A stretch of 64,000 nucleotides of DNA from Symbiodinium natans (taxonomy: Eukaryota > Sar > Dinophyceae > Suessiales > Symbiodiniaceae): positions 62,001-126,000 of the forward strand of contig CAJNDS010002484.1 of NCBI GenBank assembly GCA_905221605.1, in the 5' to 3' direction. The notes beneath the pieces were generated by a model, which saw nothing but the letters and a program-made list of their open reading frames with translations, was not told the origin of the DNA and ran no database searches. Both the position numbers and the translations under genes were made by a program. Position 1 is the first letter of the stretch, and every line of letters begins with the position of its first letter. Below are positions 39,914 to 53,484 of the stretch, one piece after another.

Positions 39914-40830
39914 GCCCTCACATCTCCTCGCCGACGTCTGTCGGTTTGGGCATGGAGGGTCTGATTCTGGTTATTGAACCCTCAACCCTCGCCGGCCAAG
40001 GAGATAGTTGCTTGGCCTTGAGTGCGAAGTTTCGACTGGGGGACTCTCCCGCTTCCTGCGGGGCAGGTGGGGTCCCCGCCTGCTTGGGTTTACCTGATGG
40101 CTCTGATTGGAACGAAGCAGTCAAGCCTGCTTTGGCCGTCGGACGAGACTCTTGTGAGTCAAAAGAACGTTGCGCCTTATGCTCGGAGAGGCTCCACTGG
40201 CTGACCACCATGGAGTGCTCTGGGCTGGTCCTACCCTTTGTTCTTGCCTTAAGTCCCCACTGGCTGACCACCATGGGGCAACTTTATACTTCGGATCAAG
40301 AAGGTTGACACCTGCAACGTCCCGTGCCAAGGCACGACTATGCCCCACCTGTGAGGGCGGACTTGTGAACCTTCTCGTGAACGGCCTTGGCTGGTGCTGA
40401 ATGTAGTCGCATCGGTGGCTGCATGATGGTGGTTTTGTGAATCTGGCAACGTCGCCGACGCACCTGCGCACTCGGTGCTACATGTGTGCTCCCGGCCTCT
40501 TCGACGATTTCGAGTACTGAGTGCACAGGGTGACCTAGCAGTTCGGCGCGCTGGCTGTGGACACTTCTACGTGGAGATTTGCACCCGCTGACTTGGCAGG
40601 GAGCCATTCCCCACTTGTAGAACAACCTGGCCCTCTTGAGACTCTAGAGGGTCACCCTCGTCTGAGCTTGGCCTGCGGCAGGGCAAGTGGGCTCCCCGCC
40701 CGCGTGGATGTTACCTGAAGGCCCTGATTGGATCAAAGTAGTAATACCATGGAGATCCTTGCACTTCGGCACCAATGTGATGTGAGCCCTCCCATCTCCA
40801 TACCGACGTACCTCGCGGGTTTGGGTTTGG
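39815..40830 (+). repeat. three decayed copies of the GHFYVENMHP segment
   Basis: DNA at 39815-39960, 40055-40150 and 40548-40830 resembles 31097-31385 (for example GGCTGTGGACACTTCTACGT and GTGATGTGAGCCCTC). All copies are frame-broken. The first forms the C-terminus of the gag-protease ORF, so it entered after or with that element. Confidence 0.65.
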
Positions 40831-41345
40831 AGGGACCTGATGCGTGCCGACGCGCAGGCCAGCGCCAAGGTGTGAGATGCCTGGACTGGGAGGTTCCTCG
40901 TTGTCATTATAAACCCTGTGGCGTTAAGGGTTTGGTAACTCGCTGTGGACTCTCCCCGTGGAATCGGTAGCTGCAGCTACTCTCGCCCCCTCTGGCCGTG
41001 CGCGGGCACCTCTCTGGGTGGGCACTTGTACGCCAGGTTGACTGGAGAACCCTGTGCTCGGAGCTACTCCACTGGCTGACCACCATGGAGTGCCCTGGGC
41101 CGGTCCTGCTTTGATTGTTCTTGCTGTCAAGTCCCCACTGGCTGACCTCCATGGGGCATATGCCCCCTGTGCCGGGTGCGGACACCTCACTGGGTGGGCA
41201 CTTGTACGCCAATGTGAATGGAGCACCCAGAGCTCGGAGCTACTCCACTGGCTGACCACCATGGAGTGCCCTGGGCCGGTCTTGCCTTGATTGTTCTTGC
41301 TGTTAAGTCCCCACTGGCTGACCACCATGGGGCATATGCACATCT
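40188..41345 (+). repeat. ~176-bp tandem repeat (ACTGGCTGACCACCATGG)
   Basis: Two good copies begin at 41061 and 41237, and a diverged one at about 40188. Within each unit the word CCACTGGCTGACCACCATGG occurs twice, about 75-80 bp apart. Frames of 100-140 codons on minus come from this repeat and are not genes. Confidence 0.7.
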
Positions 41346-41772
41346 TTCATCCCCCCTAGGGAGTCTGACTTGCAACATCCTTTCGCCATTGAGTGTCGGT
41401 TGTCTGTCCTTGACAACGAGTACGTGATCCGAACCTCTTCTGATGACCTCGGTTTGAATAACCGCTGTCGCACCAGTGGCTCCATGATGGTGGTTTTGAG
41501 AATCTGGCAATGTCGCAATTTGCGATTCCCCCACAAGCTCTGTGCTTCCTTGTGAACCGGGACTTCATTGACGACTTCGAGTACTGAGTCCGTGGGGTAT
41601 CTAGTAGTTCAGCGCGGTTGCTCGCTTTGTTTCTTTGGTGTTTGTTTGCTTGGTGGTTGCTTGGTGTGTCTGGCGGATTGTGTGCGCTGACTTTGTTTCA
41701 CCCTTTACGTCGAGCCCAACAAGACCGGCCTACTGTGCTACTGATGTAGTAAAGAGGCGTCAGTCCAAAAAA
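41346..41772. other. unique spacer, no gene seen
   Basis: Ends in a poly-A run of about ten (41768-41778) at the edge of the satellite, which could mark a retroposed 3' end. Confidence 0.4.
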
Positions 41773-42630
41773 AAAAACCGAAAGGCTTTGGAGAGGGCGG
41801 CGTGGAAAGGGCTTGGAGTGGGCGCGCCATGAAGGGCCCGAAAGGGCTCTGGAGAGGGCGGCATGGAGAGGGCTTGGAGTGGGCGCCCTGAAGGGGCCTT
41901 GGGCTCTGGAGAGGGCGCCACATGGAGAGGGCTTGGAGTGGGAGCGCCATGAAGGTACTGAAAGGGCTCTGGAGAGGGCGCAGTGGGCGCGCCATGAAGG
42001 GGCCCAGGGCGCCACATGGAGAGGGCTTGGAGTGGGCGCGCCATGAAGGGGCCCCGAAAGGGCTCTGGAGAGGGCATGGAGAGGGCTTGGAGTGGGCGCG
42101 CCATGAAGGGGCCGCGAAAGGGCTCTAAAAGGACGCCACATGGACAGGGGTGGGCGCGCCATGAAGGGGCCCCGAAAGGGCTCTGGAGAGCTCTGGAGAG
42201 GGCGGCACATGGAGAGGGCTTGGAGTGGGCGCGCCATGCAGGGGCCCGAAAGGGCTCACGTGGAGAGGGCTTGGAGTGGGCGCGCCATGAAGGAGAGGGC
42301 TTGGAGAAGGGGCCCCGAAAGGGCTCTCTTGCTCAAGGATGCTCAAGGTCGGCTCTGGAGAGGGCGCCGCATGGAGAGGGGTTTGGAGTGGGCGCGCCAT
42401 GAAGGGGCCGCGAAAGGGCTCCAAAAGGACGCCACATGGACAGGGGTGGGCGCGCCATGAAGGGGCCCCGAAAGGGCTCTGGAGAGGGTGCCACATGGAG
42501 AGGGCTTGGAGTGGGCGCGCCATGAAGGGGCCCCGAAAGGGCTCTGGAGAGGGCGGCACATGGAGAGGGCTTGGAGTGGGCGCACCATGAAAGGGCTCTG
42601 GAGAGGGCGCCACATGGAGAGGGCTTGGAG
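41773..42630 (+). repeat. 65-bp GC-rich satellite, left block
   Basis: About 13 copies of a 65-bp unit containing ATGGAGAGGGCTTGGAGTGG, GGCGCGCC and GGGGCCCC, with deletions in several copies. The GGCGCGCC and GGGGCCCC palindromes are retained in most units. Open frames up to 189 codons on both strands arise because the unit lacks stops. Confidence 0.9.
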
Positions 42631-42784
42631 TCCCATTTGCTTCTGCTGGAAGAAGGGCTGCGGTCGTTCTCGCCCTTTCCATGAATGCAATCACCAGGAT
42701 TGAAAGGATGGCCAGCCTTCTCCACCCCCCGCGGGGGAGGCAGCCGGCCCTCTGGCCCGGTCCACGGGTGAAGTCGGGGGAGTT

Positions 42785-43188
42785 TTGCCTTCTTCTGCAG
42801 AGGCCTTAGCCTCTTCTTTTCTTCAACAAAGAACACCTTTGAGCCGTCAGCAAGCTTGTGAAGTTTTCGACCGGCTTCCCGCCCTAAAGTCCCGCCGCTC
42901 CGCTAAGACCGGGCCGGGGAAGACATTTGTGGTGGGGGCTTATGTGTTTTCCAACAACGTGGGCCTCACGGCTTCTTTCAGAGACTATCCTCAGTCGGCC
43001 CGTGTTTTCACCGCGCTGGTGCGCCATTTCGCACCCCTGCATACTTTTAGCTCCATCGCCATTTTTCAGAACCTTGAAGCACCTGTGCATCAAGATGTGC
43101 ATAATGCGGAGGGCAGTTTGAATTTCCTCATCGCTCTCTCAGACTTTCAGGATGGCGCCATCGTCGTCGAGGACCCTGATGGCCCGGA
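42785..43188 (+). pseudogene. 2OG-oxygenase-like fragment of a retroelement polyprotein
   Basis: The frame has no ATG near its start (TTG 42785). It reads FVVGAYVFSNNVGLTASF, then IAIFQNLEAPVHQDVHN, then LIALSDFQDGAIVVED. The H-Q-D pair and the following G-x-[IV]-x-V-E-D strand match the double-stranded beta-helix domain that recurs in dinoflagellate retrotransposon polyproteins. Only ~130 residues survive. The right end runs directly into the 65-bp satellite at 43189 and the left lies ~150 bp from the left satellite block. The distal metal-binding His and the rest of the polyprotein are missing. The family assignment is from memory of such proteins and is tentative. Confidence 0.5.
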
Positions 43189-44375
43189 GTGGGCGCGCCA
43201 TGAAGGGGCCCCGAAAGGGCTCTGGAGAGCGCCACACATGGAGAGGGCTTGGAGTGGAAAGGGCTGTGGAGAGCGCCACATGGAGAGGGCTTGGAGTGGG
43301 CGCGCCATGAAGGGGCCCCGAAAGGGCTCTGGAGAGGGCGGCACATGCAGAGGGCTTGGAGTGGGCGCACCATGAAGGGGCCCCCGAAAGGGCTCTGGAG
43401 AGGGCGCCACATGGAGAGGGCTTGGAGTGGGCGCGCCATGAAGGGCCCCGGAGAGGGCGGCACATGGAGAGGCTTGGAGTGGGCGCGCTGGAGAGGGCGC
43501 CACATGGAGAGGGCTTGGAGTGGGCCATTGAAGGGGCCCCAAAAGGGCTCTCCACATGGAGAGGGCTTGGAGTGGGCGCGCCATGAAGGGGCCCCGAAGG
43601 CTCTGGAGAGGGCGGCGTGGGCACGCCATGAAGGGCCCCGAAAGGGCTCTGGAGAGGGCGGCACATGGAGAGGGCTTGGAGTGGGCGCGCCATGAAGGGG
43701 CCCCGAAAGGGCTCTGGAGAGGGCGCCACATGGAGAGGGCTTGGAGTGGGCGCGCCATGAAGGCGCCCCGAAAGGGCTCTGGAGAGGGCTGCACATGGAG
43801 AGGGCTTGGAGTGGGCGCGCCATGAAGGGGCCCCGAAAGGGCTCTGGAGAGGGCGGCGCAGGGAGAGGGCGAGGAGTGGGCGCGCCACGAAGGGGCCCCG
43901 AAAGGGCTCTGGAGAGGGCGCCACATGGAGAGGGCTTGGCATGAAGGGGCCGCGAAAGGGCTCTGGAGAGGGCGGCACATGGAGAGGGCTTGGAGTGGGC
44001 GCGCCATGAAGGGGCCCCGAAAGGGCTCTGGAGAGGGCGCCACATGGAGAGGGCTTGGGGCCCCGAAAGGGCTCTGGAGAGGGCGCCACATGGAGAGGGC
44101 TTGGAGTGGGCGCGCCATGAAGGGGTGCCGAAAGGGCTCTGGAGAAGGCGCCACATGGAGAGGGCTTGGAGTGGCGCGCCATGAAGGGGCCCCGAAAGGG
44201 CTCTGGAGAGGGCGGCACATGGAGAGGGCTTGGAGTGGGCGCGCCATGAAGGGGCCCCGAAAGGGCTCTGGAGAGGGCGCCACAGGGAGAGGGCTTGGAG
44301 TGGTGCGCCATGAAGGGGCCCCGAAAGGGCTCTGGAGAGGGCGGCACATGGAGAGGGCTTGGAGTGGGCGCGCCA
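43189..44375 (+). repeat. 65-bp GC-rich satellite, right block
   Basis: About 18 copies of the same 65-bp unit as 41773-42630. It begins immediately inside the oxygenase-like frame and ends at GGCGCGCCAGGAAGACG. Minus-strand frames of 342-441 codons here are repeat artefacts. Confidence 0.92.
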
Positions 44376-44624
44376 GGAAGACGCTGTGCGGGATTGCTCG
44401 CAGTTTCAACGAGTGCGGTGTTCAAGTGCTGTACTGACATGCATCCATGTCTGGACCTCAGCATGCTCAGAGTGTTTCGCGCGTGCTCTGCAAGGCCAGG
44501 AACCGTCTGGTGTCAGGCGGCAGAGGTTGTGGCAACCAACACCAGCCATTGCGGTGATCTCGCGTCTCTTAACACGAAAATTGCACGCCACAAAACCCCT
44601 GCGATCAATTAAGAACGTGACGCC

Positions 44625-46019
<1,395 letters not shown>

Positions 46020-46208
46020 ATGGGCTCCACGTGCGGACGCCGCGCAGCGCCAGAGCCGCTTGTCGAGCAGGATCCTGCCATCCCGGCCTGTCAGCAACTC
46101 TGTCGGCAGTGTGGCCGTAACGGTTGTATCAGGTACCGCATCAACCACAACCACCACTGGTGCGCGCACTGTGTAATTGCTTGGTACCTGGCAGTCTACG
46201 ACAGGTGA
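46020..46208 (+). CDS. small Cys/His-rich ORF, possible zinc-binding protein
   Basis: 62 residues from ATG. The core CQQLCRQCGRNGC followed by HNHHWCAHC offers at least four Cys plus His ligands in two clusters, a spacing suited to one zinc site. The family is not recognised. It precedes a decayed GFSAG-domain gene and its stop overlaps the next ATG as TGATG, so it looks like the upstream partner of that gene. Confidence 0.45.
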   Translation: MGSTCGRRAAPEPLVEQDPAIPACQQLCRQCGRNGCIRYRINHNHHWCAHCVIAWYLAVYDR

Positions 46209-46210
46209 TG
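46206..46210 (+). promoter_or_regulatory. TGATG stop-start overlap
   Basis: TGA 46206-46208 and ATG 46208-46210 share one base. It is the third such junction between successive element ORFs. Confidence 0.45.
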
Positions 46211-46892
46211 GCGTCTCCTGAGACCCCTGCAACCGCTGCACCCCCCGCCGCCCCAACACCCCCCGGTGTCGCCCCGGTGTGTGTGGTCAAGCGCTTCAGG
46301 AAAGATCTCCCCGAGGGGCTTGTCAGCGGGATCCTACACCGGGGCCGCCCTGGCGGTTGCATGGCAGGACGTCCGAGCGGGAGGCAGGTCCCCAGGTTGC
46401 CCGGCTTTTCAAGTATATCTTTGCATCCCCGCTCCGCACATCCATCCACCTTGTGCACCACCAAGGCGCATTTCGGCAGTTCCGTTCCGTCGGACCGTCC
46501 ACGGCACACACTGGGGCAACCAGCTCCAGCAGTGCACCTGGTGTTCCAGAAGTGCCAAAATTCCTATGTTTCGTCCCTCGCAATACACAGCCCTTGTCCC
46601 TGAACTTCATGCCGCCATTCAGCAGCCTGAGCTCACCTCGGAGCAGCATGCGCGTTGGTGTGAGGCCAACACCATGTTACCCGAAAAGTGGTTCGAAGTT
46701 CTGCAAGATCTGGAGTCGACTGTGAGCATCGACCTTGCAGAACAGGTGCTTGACAGGGCACAAAGCGTGGCAAGGGACTTGGATCGTTTCTATGCCACCA
46801 ACATCTACATCAGCAATGGACCCAAGGTCACCGGCATGTGGATCACTCGATGGCTCCCATCACACCACGTCTTTTCTTTGGCAGGAGGATAG
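46208..46892 (+). pseudogene. decayed paralogue of the GFSAG-domain gene
   Basis: ATG 46208 opens a Pro/Ala-rich N-terminus. The similarity to the 33968-37210 product is spread over three frames. GLSAGSYTGAALAVAW (DNA 46318-46365) matches GFSAGSYTGAAVAIAW (34670-34717). LFKYIFASPLR...IHLVHH (about 46410-46460) matches MLQYILGSELR...SLVHH. A third frame continues from about 46560 with RPSQYTALVPEL to a stop at 46892. At least two indels have broken it. The Ser of the motif is kept. Confidence 0.6.
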
Positions 46893-47189
46893 CAGATAAA
46901 ATAAGGGAGAGTAAGATCTGTGTTGCCACCGGTGCACCAAGTCCTATGCATACTTCGTCTGTGTGGGCACGGGGGCAGTGCAGTTCCCTCATTGCAAGCT
47001 ACCAGCCAGAAGGCTAGACAATCAAGTTCGTCAGCCCAGCCCTATGTACCGTCCCAGGAAAGGTCGATACTAGAACTGGCAGGGAGAGGAAACTTCATTC
47101 AGGAATGAGCCAAGGGGGGCGAGACCCAACCTTGCCTCTTCGCCCTGTGGAGACCTCTCAGCCACCCCGCCCCTAGGTCAAAATCGTAG

Positions 47190-47549
47190 GACCTTTGGGG
47201 AAGTCAGGCAGAGAACTCCACATGAGCTCACCTTCACCTACACCCGCTACGATGAATGGCGGAACGCTGGAATCATGCCATCCGACTGGTGACCCTGGCC
47301 AAGGCTTATTTGGGATGAGTCAATGCCTGCAGACCCGTTCGAGGTCATCCCTGCCGGTCTGTGGCAGGAGACGGGTAGATGACCCTGATCTTGTGTGACC
47401 AGGGCCAAGAGCATATCTTAGCAGTTGTGCTTGACAGCAATGTCTCCATCCTTCCGCTGGTGGGAGACATAATGGCCACGTTTCGCATTCTTGACTTTAA
47501 AACTGAGGAGGCATTGCGTCATCAGGCAGGTTGTCCACACCTTGCATGA
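47190..47549 (+). pseudogene. frame-broken coding remnant, retroelement-like
   Basis: About 47210-47380 reads ELTFTYTRYDEWRNAGIMP and then DPFEVIPAGLWQETG with an in-frame stop between. ATG 47379 to TGA 47549 (56 codons) continues with EHILAVVLDSNVSILPLVG in another frame. Sequence style and location suggest the tail of the same decayed element. No domain named. Confidence 0.4.
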
Positions 47550-47681
47550 CAGACAGAGGCAGGAGAATCGGGGTCGGGCTACAGGTCCACGATTACACTA
47601 CCAGCACAGGCTTTTGGGCGCAGAACACTAGCCCTGAAAACGCGTTTCTACGCGTTGAAACACCACAAATGTTTCCCCAGC

Positions 47682-47719
47682 GACCAAAGAGCTCGCGCCA
47701 CGGCGCGAGCTATTTGGTC
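47682..47719. repeat. 38-bp near-perfect hairpin
   Basis: GACCAAAGAGCTCGCGCC pairs with GGCGCGAGCTATTTGGTC across a two-base centre. The arm ACCAAATAGCTCGCGCCAGA with ATGTTTCCC beside it recurs singly at about 48168, 48210, 48268 and 48308. Confidence 0.75.
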
Positions 47720-47754
47720 ATCAGGGCGCAGAAGGAGTGCTAGCGTGAAGGGAT

Positions 47755-48585
47755 GGCCCTCACCAAGCCCCACGAGCACAAAGAGAGGGGACATACGACA
47801 AACCTCGAAGGGATATGTTTTTGCTTCTACAGTGTTCTGAAGCTATTTGAACACGCTCGGTCCCTAAAAAGCGGGATACTAGTTGAACACGTTCGGTCCG
47901 CAAAACTTGAAAGTCCTAAAATCAGAGCGTGCTTGAAGCTCCCAGCGTGCGAGGTTTGATGTTTTCAGAGATGCCTCCTGGAGATTGGTTCTTGTGTTCC
48001 CAAATGCCCGCAAAACAATCCCAGCACGTTTTCTCGATGTTTTCCGCGGTCCGCACTTGAGTCTTCCATCGCAAAATGTCCGTGCAGGTCCTCGCCCAAA
48101 CCTTTCAATTAACCTTGTCGCAGAGCAAGCGGCGAAGGGAGAAACCCTGATTATTTGCTTGCGCCAGATGTTTCCCCTGCTACCAAATAGCTCGAGCCAG
48201 CCTTACCTTAAATAGCTCACGCCAGATGCATAGAACCTTCACGCAAAGTTGGGACAAAACCTCCCTTGCGACCAAATAGCTCGCGCCAGATGTTTCCCGG
48301 CCCCTGTGACCAAATAGCGCGCGCAATGGAGCCACAATGACGTTGCGAGCACACAAGGGACAAACATCTCTGTTTACTTAAACCACTTTTTTTTGTGAAA
48401 CCCATTCGCGGAGCAAGAAGAGTTGGGTTAAAACCCCGCTTGCACTGCGAAAAGGTTCTATACAAACGCAAAAACATCCTAGGTTTTTCCTAGCGTTTGC
48501 ACGTTCAGGACACTAGAAGCAGAAGCATATCCCTTAGTGGTTTGCCGTATATCCCCTCCCTTTGTGCTCGTCGGGTTTGGCGAGG
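47755..48585. repeat. inverted repeat with ~88-bp arms
   Basis: Arms 47755-47842 and 48498-48585 match as inverse complements with about 80-85 percent identity (GAGCACAAAGAGAGGGGACA versus the inverse of the right arm). The interior (~655 bp) carries the ACCAAATAGCTCGCG words. It could be a foldback or non-autonomous DNA element; no transposase. Confidence 0.6.
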
Positions 48586-51169
48586 GCCGTAGAAGTTTGT
48601 CGGATGTCCCCTCTGTTCGCAGGGTGAGGGCCCAGAGGCTAGGCCTGAAAGGTTTAGAATCATAACGTGCTTGAAGGGCCCTGGTCATCAGGGCTCAGAT
48701 GGGGTGCTAGTTGCTTTCGATGCGGGGCAGGGGTGTTGGGACGGGCTGGGATGGTGTGGTTGGGGTTGTTGGGGAGGGGTGCGGTTTTGGTTGGGATAGC
48801 ACGGTATGGTCGCGGCATGGTTGGGACGCCTGGTGCCGTGTGGCGCTCCGTTCCAGACCCCAAACAGCGCGCGATCCAGACCAAACGATCCTTTCGGCGC
48901 GATCCAGGGCCTGGTGTGTAGCGATCCAGGCTTTTTTTGTGACTGATCCGGGCCCTGTGTTTTCCGGTGCCGCAGCCCAGCTGCCAGTCAAAATGCTGCC
49001 TGTTGATCTTTTTTCGTTGGTGGAAGGGAGGGGAAGGGGCATGGGTTCGTGTTCGCTCCCCGAAACCATCCAACACATCGCCCCAGGGTCGGCGGATGTT
49101 CTGTGACAAACATGCATCACGGCCAGTTTCCGAAAACAGAAAGCACGATAACTTTACGCGAAGCTATTCGTGCAGGCCTTGCGGTTTCAGCGGGTTTTGC
49201 GTCTCCATGTTGATAGCAAGCGGTCCATGCGCGTGAGGTTTGGTTCCATCTACACGTTTTGCATCGGGACAGGTTTTTTGGGAAGGGAGGTGGTTGCGCC
49301 CTAGAATCCTCGAACGCCCTTTGACTGGATATGATAGTCAAGGTCAAATCTGGTGCATCGCGCAGACCGACGAAAACCTCACACACTTTCCAAGCACGGT
49401 GGTGACTGGCTTTCGGCTTTTGCAGAACCTTTTGGACCATTGCCGTGATCCTGACTTTGTCGTTTGTGCGGCTGCTCATTTGTGCTGGAGATGCGTAGCC
49501 GAAATGGTCTTCCACAACTGCAGGCGGGTATCTGGACGAACTGGACGGCGCAAGTGCAAGACACATGGCCCCGGAAGCAACTAATTATCCAGCAAATGCC
49601 CAACCTCGTCTGTTCACTTTGCCAGACAGGGCGGACAGAATGGGCAAACTGTCTTGTCGAGCTGCTGCGTGTGGAAACTGATGTTGAGCGACACATGTTT
49701 TTGACTGGCAAGCTGCGGCAAGCTGGAGCCCCCATACTCTGAGTTGGTGTTGCAACTTCGTCAGGTGGAAATGGCCGGTGTGGGGGAGTTTCTTGCACTG
49801 GCGAAGCTGCGCAGATACTGACCTGAAGTTCCCAGGCTGCTCAAAGGCTCTTGCCGGTGTCAACGGGAGGACTCAATCTGCAACACAACACACAGCTTTG
49901 AACTGGCAGGCGTCCGCATAGATATCGAAGTTGTGGCAGCCATGGCAGCTATGGATCGAGGTCGTAGAGCAGAAGGCCTTGGAGCCATGGTTTAGCACGG
50001 ACATCGTCCGGTCCTTCGATTCTTTGGATGAAGCTGGCCAGGAGCTGCCTGTCGGTCTTGCTGGTGGCGAAACCGGCGCCGTTATTCTCAGCACAGCACA
50101 TCAGCGGCAACTGAGACCTTGGATGCCATCAGGCTGACGCCGCTGATCTTGACCTTGGTGATAGCCTGCGAGTTAAACCACCTTGGCGCAGCCCTGTGAC
50201 CCTTTGTTTCCAGAGGGAGGGCTGGGCCGGACTACTCAAGTGAGGGAGAAAGAAGCGTGCAACGCAAGGGGCGCAGCGCGGTGGAATCAGCCGAGCTTTA
50301 GACAGCAGGCAGTTTAAAATCTTTGGGCGGGGAAAGGAACAGCGGACTCGTGCAAGAACAGGTCCATTTCTAGACGAAGAGCCAAGGTCAGCAGAACAAA
50401 GGTACAAGCGGCAGTGTAAAAGTGCTAGAATGCGAAAGCCATCGGAGACTGCTGCAACTCTGTGTCGTGGTGCAGGTCTGAAGTAGATGTAAAACGCAAA
50501 TGGAAATCTTTTGCTGTTAGCAGATTCGCAGATGAGTCCAACGCCAACCGTGGAAGCATTTTCAGCTGACAGATACGAGCCCTGCGCGGCAGCGACCATG
50601 GATGCTGAAACAAGAAACGTTTAGCGAAGTGAAATGTTATCGTTTTGATACTGCATTCACATGAGCATGCGTCCGTGAAGGCCATGAAGATTCAACTGGG
50701 TTGTTTTGTCAGGTGGTCCGTGTTGGATTTAGGTTTCGTCATCACCAGTGCAAGGGGGCTACTTCAGGAATTAGCTGACCAAGTACTGAGCAGTCGCTTG
50801 CAGTTTGCGATTTTGTTTTTTTTTGGTGGAATGCAGAATGCACGTAATTCATGCAGATGGAATGTCCGCATTTTTTGTGAGAGCAAGCATATCCGCGGCT
50901 GCTTGTGAACCGTCTTGACCGCATTGAGCATGAGCTTCTCATTGCAGCGTTAGCGCATTTTAGGTGAACAAACATCATTCAGTTGCATCAGACTTGTGGA
51001 GTTTCATTATATGCAGCATGCAAGTTGTGCAGCATGACCCAGCGAGAAAATATGCTTCGAGATCGACGGTTGCTGTCTACCCCAAAGCAGAAGACATCAT
51101 TTGAACAACGTTGTTGAATCAATCATGGATGCACCAGGTAGCCGCCAGCTGCTGAGAGCAATGCGCGTA
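48586..51169. other. unique DNA with possible exon-like frames
   Basis: GATCCAG/GATCCGG words cluster at about 48868-48950. Frames near 49500-49740 and 49931-50137 look mildly protein-like (EWANCLVELLRVE, VRSFDSLDEAGQEL) but have no motif or firm splice sites, so no gene is called. Confidence 0.3.
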
Positions 51170-51795
<626 letters not shown>

Positions 51796-52204
51796 TGCGT
51801 GCGTGCGGTCGTGCATGCTCTTGTGTTCGAGGCATGGTGTGTTGATCTTCAAGTCATGAGGTGACAGCAAGGAACCTTTCATTGTCCAGCAGTTCAGGAT
51901 CGAGTGTTGGAGCAGCCTGCTCACCGCTTCTTTTTGCACTCTCGCGGCTTTTCCTCTGCCTGGAACATATGCGCCACAGGCAGAAGCTTCCAGACAAGCC
52001 TTTGCTGGTCAGTGGAGCCGTTGGCGGGCCGTTGGCCCCTTGTACCCAAAAAACTCACAGAGCCTAACGGAGCACACATATGAGTCATATGAAAATTTTT
52101 ACATTATGATTTATAATCATTAAAATCAAAGAATCCGAGTCTGAGGTGATCTTCTCGTGCACTCCTCTGCGCAACGGGCTCACTCTGGGAGCGCAGGAGA
52201 CGAC

Positions 52205-52525
52205 AGCAAGTGAGAGAGAGAGAGAGAGAGAGAGAAGCAGCAGACACAAAACATGGGACTCTCGCGCCCTTCGGGGCGGCTCCCCTCTAAAGGCCTGGCG
52301 TGTGGAGAGAGAGAGAGAGAGAGAGAGGGATAGAGAGCGAGAGAGAGGAGAGAGAGAGAGAGAGAGAGACAGAGAGAGACAGAAAGACGAGACGAGACGT
52401 CTGTCAGAGTCAGAGTCAGAGTCAGAGTCAGAGTCAGAGTCAGAGTCAGAGTCAGAGTCAGAGTCAGAGTCAGAGTCAGAGTCAGAGTCAGAGTCAGAGT
52501 CAGAGTCAGAGTCAGACAGAGCGAA

Positions 52526-52561
<36 letters not shown>

Positions 52562-52632
52562 AGGGAGAGGGAGAGGGAGAGGGAGAGGGAGAGGGAGAGG
52601 GAGAGGGAGAGGGAGAGGGAGGGAGAGGGAGA
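52205..52632. repeat. GA, CAGAGT and GGGAGA microsatellites
   Basis: (GA)n at 52208-52236 and 52300-52390, a perfect CAGAGT hexamer run at 52404-52515, then (GGGAGA)n to 52632. The hexamer keeps frames open as Ser-Glu or Gln-Ser repeats but is not coding on present evidence. Confidence 0.92.
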
Positions 52633-53247
52633 CAAAATGAAGGATTGGGGGCTCATAAAGAGGGGGGATATGTGAGAGAAGAGGGGGAGGACCCTTCGTA
52701 AAGAAGTTTCCCAAAAAGGAGTACAGGGAGGCTTCGGTGGGGTGTGGCAGTTCTCTGTTCCGGCTTGCCTGTTTCAAAACGATGTTTTGCCTGCGCACAG
52801 GGCTGCGCGGATTGACGTTTGGATCTGCCAGGACAAGAAGTCCGACATCCCGGCATTGTACCGTAAAGCCTGTCTCTTGGTCTCTTGTGCCGTTTGTGGG
52901 GTTCCGCTGCAATTTGTTCGTTGTTTAAGTCAGTTGCAAGTGTATTCAGTGTATTCAGTGTATTCAATGTATTCAATGTATTCAATGTTTTGAGTGAGAA
53001 TGTGAGAACCGCTCTCAACTCAAGGTGTTTCGCGGAGGTCCGCGTGCAGGTTGGACCGGGGGCTTGGCGCCCGCTGCTCCTCGGCCTCCTCAGAACTTCA
53101 ATCTCAGCTAATCGGCTCAGCTGCGGCCCTTGTTAGAGTGCACTTCCCGTACACTTTGCTTGCAGAGGTCGTGGCCTGCCCGCAATTCCTGGCCATTGGA
53201 CCCGTTTGCGCCTTGGGATCTCTGTTGTCGTTGGGTTGTTTTTGCTG

Positions 53248-53316
53248 GCAGATGTACCTGAGATGTACCACTTCATGAACGACAGCTTGAGGGAACTCAC
53301 ATCGGTCCTCGCCTGA
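53248..53316 (+). CDS. candidate terminal exon
   Basis: After a TTTTTGCTGGCAG acceptor-like stretch, a frame reads DVPEMYHFMNDSLRELTSVLA and then TGA 53316. Short but protein-like. The host gene is unknown and the exon call is weak. Confidence 0.2.
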   Translation, partial: ADVPEMYHFMNDSLRELTSVLA

Positions 53317-53330
53317 CCCCGCGCATTGCC

Positions 53331-53460
53331 ATGCGTTGCCATGCGTTGCCATGCGTTGCCATGCGTTGCCATGCGTTGCCATGCGTTGCCATGCGTTGCC
53401 ATGCGTTGCCATGCGTTGCCATGCGTTGCCATGCGTTGCCATGCGTTGCCATGCGTTGCC
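53331..53460. repeat. ATGCGTTGCC 10-mer tandem, 13 copies
   Basis: Thirteen perfect copies of a 10-bp unit, then a degenerate end (ATGCATTGCA). Confidence 0.95.
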
Positions 53461-53484
53461 ATGCATTGCATTGCCTCTCTGCAG

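Noticed and set aside
43128..44464. Minus-strand frames of 342-441 codons (Pro/Ser/Ala-rich)
   Set aside because: They read straight through the stop-free 65-bp satellite; the same peptide recurs in all frames.
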